Part shown: positions 59,644-64,000 of the stretch, one piece after another
Numbering within the stretch: the first letter of the stretch is position 1
How the letters are laid out: every line of letters starts with the position of its first letter
Source of the DNA: Pontibacter mucosus
Lineage (GTDB): Bacteria; Bacteroidota; Bacteroidia; Cytophagales; Hymenobacteraceae
Direction of reading: 5' to 3'
Assembly (NCBI RefSeq): GCF_003054055.1
Contig: NZ_QBKI01000006.1
Coordinates: forward strand, 1 to 64,000
DNA length: 64,000 nucleotides
The notes under the pieces: generated by a model
What the model saw: the letters and a program-made list of their open reading frames with translations, nothing else
Databases searched by the model: none
What the model was told of the DNA's origin: nothing
Program-made: the position numbers and the translations under genes

Positions 59644-61410
59644 TCAGATAACCAACCGGACACCGCCCATTTCCTGCAATCCGTAGGGGAAACGGTCGCC
59701 GGGCGAACCAATGAACATGAAATTTTTCGGTATCCCCCATTTATTGGAGAGTTCCTGGACCAGCTTCGGCCCGAAATGTCCCCGGAGGATCACAAAGTCC
59801 ACCTCGAGCTCCGGGTAAGCCAGGTCCAGCACCTCCACCTCGTGCATCAGTTTTTTGGGAGGTGCCTCCCCCTCCTTCAGCACGTTCACGATCTTGATAC
59901 GGTTGGTGTGCTCATTCTCCACGATGTAGCGCATCACCTTGTTGATGTTGGCGATGTTGTCGCCCCTGGTGAAGAAGACAAATTGCTGTGATCTGATCCG
60001 GTGGATCAGGCGGATTACTTTGCGCGAGGTAAAAGGAAGCCTTTTGTTTAGCTGCTGCTCTATTTGCCGCAGCAGGTAGGCCACGAAGATGAGCAGCTCG
60101 ATCCGGTAGAGCATGATGAAGACCACGGCAACCGTCGGGATGAAGTACTCCAGGAATACCCACACATAGGCCGGATTCAGAATAGCATTTCCTGCCAGCG
60201 CCGCCAAAACCGCCGAAATAGCCACGAACAGCACCAGCGCGGAAGCGCGGACCGGACGCGGCAGCCGGTTCCTGCGAAACTTAAGCAGGATGTTTCCTAG
60301 CCCGAACAGGGCCATCACAGACAGGAAGGAGATGGTATACACACCTGCCAAAGCCCCGATGTCGCCGCGTGTGATGAAGAGAATGGAAACGCACAGCAGG
60401 AAAAAGCTTATCATGATAAGGTAAGCGGAGCCTCTTTTGTTCATCTTCAACAGAAACTGGGGCAGACAGCGGTCCAGTGTCATGCGCTGCACCAGCCCTG
60501 TCATCCCAACATAGGAAGTCAGCACGGCCCCGCTCAATACCAGGGCCGCATCCACCGAGATAAGCACGGCAAGCCAACTGCCCCCCGCCACTTCCCCCAG
60601 GTAAGCCAGCAAGGCAGTCTGGTTTTCGACAGAAGCTGCGATGGGAATGATGGCGACGGCCAGAAAGGCGGTAAGCGGGTTAAAGATGGTGACCGCCAGC
60701 CACATGTTGCGCAGGGTTTTGGGGAAAACGCCCGGTGCCTGCTCCTCCACGAAGTTAGCTGAACTCTCAAAGCCGGATATCCCGAGCATGGCAGCCGCGA
60801 AGCCGAAAAACAGCGCCTTCCATATACTTCCTTCCAGCGGCTGACTATAATTAAGGGCAAGTGTACCGAACCCCTGGCTGAAGAGGTAGAAGAAGCCGAC
60901 CAGCACCAAAAGCGTCAGGGTGGAAATATGCGTGATGAAAATAATGATCGCCACAATAGAGGACTCGCCGATGCCCATAATGGTCAAGCCCATGAACAGG
61001 GCCAGAAGGCCGATGGTAGCATACAGGATGGGAAGCCCTTGCCAGAAGTGGTGCACGTAATGCATCGCCTCGCTGGCCGAAATAACCGCTGTGGCCATGT
61101 AGGAAAGCAAGGTAAGGCATGCCGCCAGCGAGGCGGTACTTTTACTGGTGGTATTGAGTAAGGCGTTGTAGGCACCTCCGTTCAAGGGCAGGGCGCCCAC
61201 CACTTCGCCATAAATACTGCGGAACAAAAACAGCACCCCTCCCACCATCAGGAGCGCTACCCAGGCGTACTGGCCGGCATAAATGATGGCCAGCGCCGAT
61301 ACATACAGGCAGGAAGAAGTGATATCATTCCCGCAGATGGCTGTGGCCGCCAGCTCTTTCAGCTTAGGCGGGTGCGATGGAGCTACGGCGGTAGAAGTGT
61401 CCTGCTGCAT
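59644..61410 (-). CDS. APC-family amino acid permease
   Basis: A 588-residue membrane protein. About twelve helices (residues ~25-450) with the APC-type first helix region (LKELAATAICGNDITSSCLYVSAL) and GISGFESSANFVEEQAPGVFP in helix 6. The ~130-residue cytosolic tail (KRLPFTSRKVIRLIHRIRS onward) is beta/alpha and ends LVI. It may be regulatory. Substrate not deducible. Monocistronic; downstream gene NmrA is convergent. Confidence 0.9.
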   Translation of the reverse strand: MQQDTSTAVAPSHPPKLKELAATAICGNDITSSCLYVSALAIIYAGQYAWVALLMVGGVLFLFRSIYGEVVGALPLNGGAYNALLNTTSKSTASLAACLTLLSYMATAVISASEAMHYVHHFWQGLPILYATIGLLALFMGLTIMGIGESSIVAIIIFITHISTLTLLVLVGFFYLFSQGFGTLALNYSQPLEGSIWKALFFGFAAAMLGISGFESSANFVEEQAPGVFPKTLRNMWLAVTIFNPLTAFLAVAIIPIAASVENQTALLAYLGEVAGGSWLAVLISVDAALVLSGAVLTSYVGMTGLVQRMTLDRCLPQFLLKMNKRGSAYLIMISFFLLCVSILFITRGDIGALAGVYTISFLSVMALFGLGNILLKFRRNRLPRPVRASALVLFVAISAVLAALAGNAILNPAYVWVFLEYFIPTVAVVFIMLYRIELLIFVAYLLRQIEQQLNKRLPFTSRKVIRLIHRIRSQQFVFFTRGDNIANINKVMRYIVENEHTNRIKIVNVLKEGEAPPKKLMHEVEVLDLAYPELEVDFVILRGHFGPKLVQELSNKWGIPKNFMFIGSPGDRFPYGLQEMGGVRLVI

Positions 61411-61781
61411 AGGGCTGTAAAATACCCTACAGTATACGGCCCGGCAAGCTGATGCAGCTTAAAAATCACCCGCTAATTAACTGTCCAGGTAGTTGTTACC
61501 TTTGGCCTTCCCCATCCAACACAAAAAATCTCGCTATTGCCAGTATTCCGACATGGAAAAGGGAAAAAAGGGCATCATGACCTCTCCTTTCACAGAGATT
61601 CCTTACTTGGCAGTATACTTTAATACACAAAATGGCATCCTGGTTGTGTAACGGTGAAGGAAGAACAGCAGGACTTTTCCTGAGATAAGGCCCGAAAAGG
61701 CTTAGGATTTAGAGCCAAGATGTGCTGACATTCAGCGTTAAGTATGGATACTCAGAACTATCAACACAAGGAAGAGCATAT
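61411..61781. other. Intergenic region upstream of the permease
   Basis: About 370 bp. It contains a plus-strand TACCTTTG (61497-61504) that matches the -7 consensus but has no TTG at the right distance and no downstream gene in that orientation nearby. One copy of TATACTT at 61614. No ORF, terminator or RNA gene recognised. It should hold the permease promoter. Confidence 0.4.
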
Positions 61782-62411
61782 TCAGGTATCCTGCTGCCAG
61801 GCACGCTCAGCCCGCTCCTTCAGGCCAATGAGCATCCGGCGCTCCATCAGGAAGTGAATCGGGTCCAGCAGCAAAAAGAGCAGCAGGCGCATTCCCCACC
61901 CATACCTTCGTCCGTGCGAACGTATCAGCAGGCGGCTTGTGTGGCTGTCAAGGGGTTTAAGCACGAAGGCTCCCCACCCTTTCAGCACCAAGTAGTGGTT
62001 TTCCTCCAGGGCCACTACCGGCAGCAGTGGCTTGTCGCCATACACCTTTTTAGATGCCAGCCTAATGGTATCGCCGGCCTTCAAATGCTGCCACTCCGGC
62101 ACAACGCGGTTTGTATTATGAATGTCTGCGGCCACCAGGTTCTCGAGGAAAGAGTAACTGTAGAAGCCTGCCTTATCCTGCCCGATTTGTTTGAGCCAGG
62201 GCCATACTGCTTGTACCGGAGCCTGTATTGTGATGGCATGGTTTGCCGAGGCATGATCCATCAACTCATCCCCCGGCAAGGGCTGAGCTATTTCATCTGC
62301 CGTGGCTCCCCATTGCAGGTACCAGCGGCGCGCGGCTGCAATCAAGGCAACATACCCCACAAGGGCTGTCGCTGTGAAAACAAGTTTCTGGCTTAAATTT
62401 TCCTTTTCCAT
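61782..62411 (-). CDS. SRPBCC-family (START/polyketide cyclase-like) membrane-anchored protein
   Basis: About 209 residues from the ATG at 62411 (a GTG three codons upstream opens the frame). One N-terminal membrane helix (~10-28), then a START-like fold (HAITIQAPVQAVWPWLKQIGQDKAGFYSYSFLENLVAADIHNT...), with WGAFVLKPL and a hydrophobic LLLFLLLDPIHFLMERRML near the end. SRPBCC proteins bind hydrophobic ligands. Specific role unknown. Widespread in Bacteroidota and Actinobacteria. Confidence 0.85.
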   Translation of the reverse strand: MEKENLSQKLVFTATALVGYVALIAAARRWYLQWGATADEIAQPLPGDELMDHASANHAITIQAPVQAVWPWLKQIGQDKAGFYSYSFLENLVAADIHNTNRVVPEWQHLKAGDTIRLASKKVYGDKPLLPVVALEENHYLVLKGWGAFVLKPLDSHTSRLLIRSHGRRYGWGMRLLLFLLLDPIHFLMERRMLIGLKERAERAWQQDT

Positions 62412-62655
62412 ACTTCCCACTACTTGCTGCTACTCAGGTTTTGTTGCTGCATCCGGTCCCTGATGCCACCACACCGGACAAAGCATCCGGTTACTCACTT
62501 CGAATAAATCTTATTATATTTAATTAACGAAGCAGCATTCTCATTGTTCGCGAAGTATAACAGCATGCAATAAACCGACAATCAGCAGCTTGGTTGCACT
62601 TGAATGGCAGTTTGATGCGCTTGCTTCGTATTGCGGCTAAACACTCCCGACCACT

Positions 62656-63513
62656 ATGGCAGAAATAACCGATAAGATAGAAGTTGTAAAATCATCTGGT
62701 GAGGTAGTCCCCTTCTCCCTACGCAAGCTGACATCCTCTCTGAGAAGATCAGGTGCCGATCCCGCCATGGTGGAAGAAGTGCTCCGGCAACTGGAACCGA
62801 GCCTGTACGAAGGCATATCCACCAAGAAAATATACCGGCTGGCATACGCTATCCTAAAAAAGCTTTCCAAAAGTACCGCTGCGCGCTATAGCCTAAAGCG
62901 GGGCATCATGGAGCTAGGGCCAAGTGGCTTTCCTTTTGAGAAATTCATAGCGGAAATCCTGAATTCCCAGGGCTACAGCACACGTATAGGAGAGTTTATA
63001 AACGGCCACTGTGTACGTCATGAAATAGATATTGTAGCCACCAAAGAAGGGCGGACCTATATGATTGAGTGCAAGTTTCATAACCTGCTGGGCACCAAGA
63101 GTGATGTGAAGGTTCCGATGTACATCCATTCCCGGTTTAAGGATGTGGAGAAAGTAGAGCTGACGGGTAATGAATTTGACGTACGCTTTCACCAGGGATG
63201 GGTGGTGACCAATACCCGCTTCACCGACGATGCCATACGGTATGGCACCTGCATGAACATGCACCTGGTTGGGTGGGACTTCCCTGCTAAAGGAAGCCTG
63301 AAGGATTTGACGGATGTATTTGAGCTATACCCGTTAACCTGCCTTACCACACTCACGAAGGCTGAAAAGCAGCATCTGCTGGAGCAGAACCTGGTCCTCT
63401 GCAAAGAGTTGCTTTCCAATGAGTCCCTGCTGCTCAAAGCTGGCATCAGGCACCACCGCCTGGATGGCATTATGCAGGAAGTAAGAAGCTTGTGCGGCCA
63501 TACCCAGGTATAG
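62656..63513 (+). CDS. ATP-cone domain fused to Mrr-like restriction endonuclease domain
   Basis: A 285-residue protein. Residues 1-~90 are an ATP-cone (KIEVVKSSGEVVPFSLRKL, AYAILKK), the nucleotide-binding module of ribonucleotide reductases and NrdR. Residues ~95-200 form an Mrr/PD-(D/E)xK nuclease with F-E-K-F-I-A-E-I, EIDIVA and YMIECKFH, giving the Asp and Glu-x-Lys of the catalytic core. The last ~80 residues are helical. It may be a nuclease gated by (d)ATP level. No methylase is nearby. It precedes a thymidine phosphorylase-family gene by 247 bp on the same strand. Confidence 0.88.
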   Translation: MAEITDKIEVVKSSGEVVPFSLRKLTSSLRRSGADPAMVEEVLRQLEPSLYEGISTKKIYRLAYAILKKLSKSTAARYSLKRGIMELGPSGFPFEKFIAEILNSQGYSTRIGEFINGHCVRHEIDIVATKEGRTYMIECKFHNLLGTKSDVKVPMYIHSRFKDVEKVELTGNEFDVRFHQGWVVTNTRFTDDAIRYGTCMNMHLVGWDFPAKGSLKDLTDVFELYPLTCLTTLTKAEKQHLLEQNLVLCKELLSNESLLLKAGIRHHRLDGIMQEVRSLCGHTQV

Positions 63514-63760
63514 CCTGGGCTATGGTTCATTCTCGGTTTTTGTCACCTTGAAAGAATCTTGGTTGCAAGTAGCAAAGGCTTAATCTACGGGGATAGAGGC
63601 CCTCTTTATCAACCAAGTTTCTTGACGGAATGACAGTAGCCTTTGGGTTTGAATTTTAAGGTGAAAGGCCCCCACCCAAGTATAGGAGGGGCTATCGTTC
63701 ACCCCCGCAAGTATAGTTCTTTGATGCTGCATCAGTATTGAAACAAGTAATCCTGAAAGT

Positions 63761-64000
63761 ATGGAAGGAAGCCCTGGCAATATCTTACGCCTCCGGAGAC
63801 TAGGTATAGACACGCATACCGAGAACATGATTTTTGTGCGGGCCGATTCGCAGGTATGCCGGTCGGAAGGCTTTACGGCCAGCACCCGGGTGGAGGTCAT
63901 TTTTGAGGCCAGGAGCATCATCGCCACACTGGTGGTTATCTCCTCCGACCTGCTGCACGACGGGGAGGCCTCGCTGTCGGATTATGGTTTTGAGAGCCTG
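63761..64000 (+). CDS. Thymidine phosphorylase-family protein, N-terminal part (runs off window)
   Basis: 80 residues are visible from ATG 63761: LRLRRLGIDTHTENMIFVRAD, CRSEGF, RVEVIFEARSIIATL and DLLHDGEASLSDYGFESL. This matches the N-terminal extra domain of the long (AMP phosphorylase-like) thymidine phosphorylase family, which cleaves nucleosides or NMPs with phosphate. The gene continues past 64000. Two AAGTATA motifs lie in the 247-bp gap upstream (63678 and 63709). Possibly co-transcribed with the ATP-cone nuclease. Confidence 0.85.
   Translation, partial: MEGSPGNILRLRRLGIDTHTENMIFVRADSQVCRSEGFTASTRVEVIFEARSIIATLVVISSDLLHDGEASLSDYGFESL

Noticed and set aside
61497-61504. TACCTTTG promoter element on the plus strand
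   Set aside because: No TTG at the required distance and no plus-strand gene for more than 1 kb downstream.

Overview
The window looks like a chromosomal segment of a Bacteroidota bacterium in the Cytophagales, most plausibly a Hymenobacteraceae/Pontibacter-like organism. The reasons are family-level: a type IX secretion (T9SS) type B cargo protein with PorP/SprF and OmpA partners, two SusC/SusD pairs, an ECF sigma/FecR/STN-receptor cascade, a CusA pump fused to TolC, and promoters of the TTG-N17-TAnnTTTG type. I found no tRNA, rRNA or CRISPR.

Layout. (1) 1-4.1 kb: a compact, relatively A+T-rich array of single-gene cassettes, all on the minus strand, separated by 48-69 bp imperfect hairpins. 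It lies directly downstream of a tyrosine recombinase whose catalytic C-terminus resembles integron integrases. The start of each of the three complete cassettes is complementary to its own end, as expected for integron cassettes recombining at G^TT. This is the most unusual system in the window. A divergent zinc-ribbon gene lies across a palindromic promoter region. (2) 4.4-5.7 kb: a Tat-exported TIM-barrel isomerase-like protein and a 52-residue small protein. (3) 6-18.3 kb: a three-gene T9SS operon encoding a giant (about 3340 aa) surface protein with fourteen tandem 96-residue Ig-like repeats, PorP/SprF and OmpA-PD40. (4) 18.3-22.2 kb: sparse region with a small paralogous protein, an unknown cytosolic protein and an AraC regulator. 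(5) 22.2-46 kb: a phosphodiester/glycan foraging region. It holds a GH92 alpha-mannosidase, two parallel SusC-SusD-GDPD modules (the first SusC frameshifted), two calcineurin-like phosphoesterases, a beta-propeller-like protein, a YdcF-type protein, and ECF sigma plus FecR controlling the second module. A decayed IS5-family element sits between the two modules. (6) 46-47.6 kb: second copy of the small paralogous gene and a deleted IS remnant. (7) 47.9-55.8 kb: a metal-handling operon (membrane protein, CusA-TolC fusion, CusB, ferritin-like/VIT1 transporter, PAP2 phosphatase) behind a palindromic operator-like site. (8) 56-64 kb: ordinary housekeeping and accessory genes (SDR, zinc metallopeptidase, NmrA, APC permease, SRPBCC), then an ATP-cone/Mrr endonuclease fusion and the start of a thymidine phosphorylase-family gene.

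A window-wide signal cuts across all of this: the heptamer AAGTATA/TATACTT is strongly over-represented (about 30 exact copies by eye between 48.4 and 64 kb, against about 2 expected by chance). It occurs in coding and non-coding DNA, and in places as inverted pairs forming hairpins, which recalls DNA-uptake-type sequences. All functions are inferred from sequence reading without database searches.
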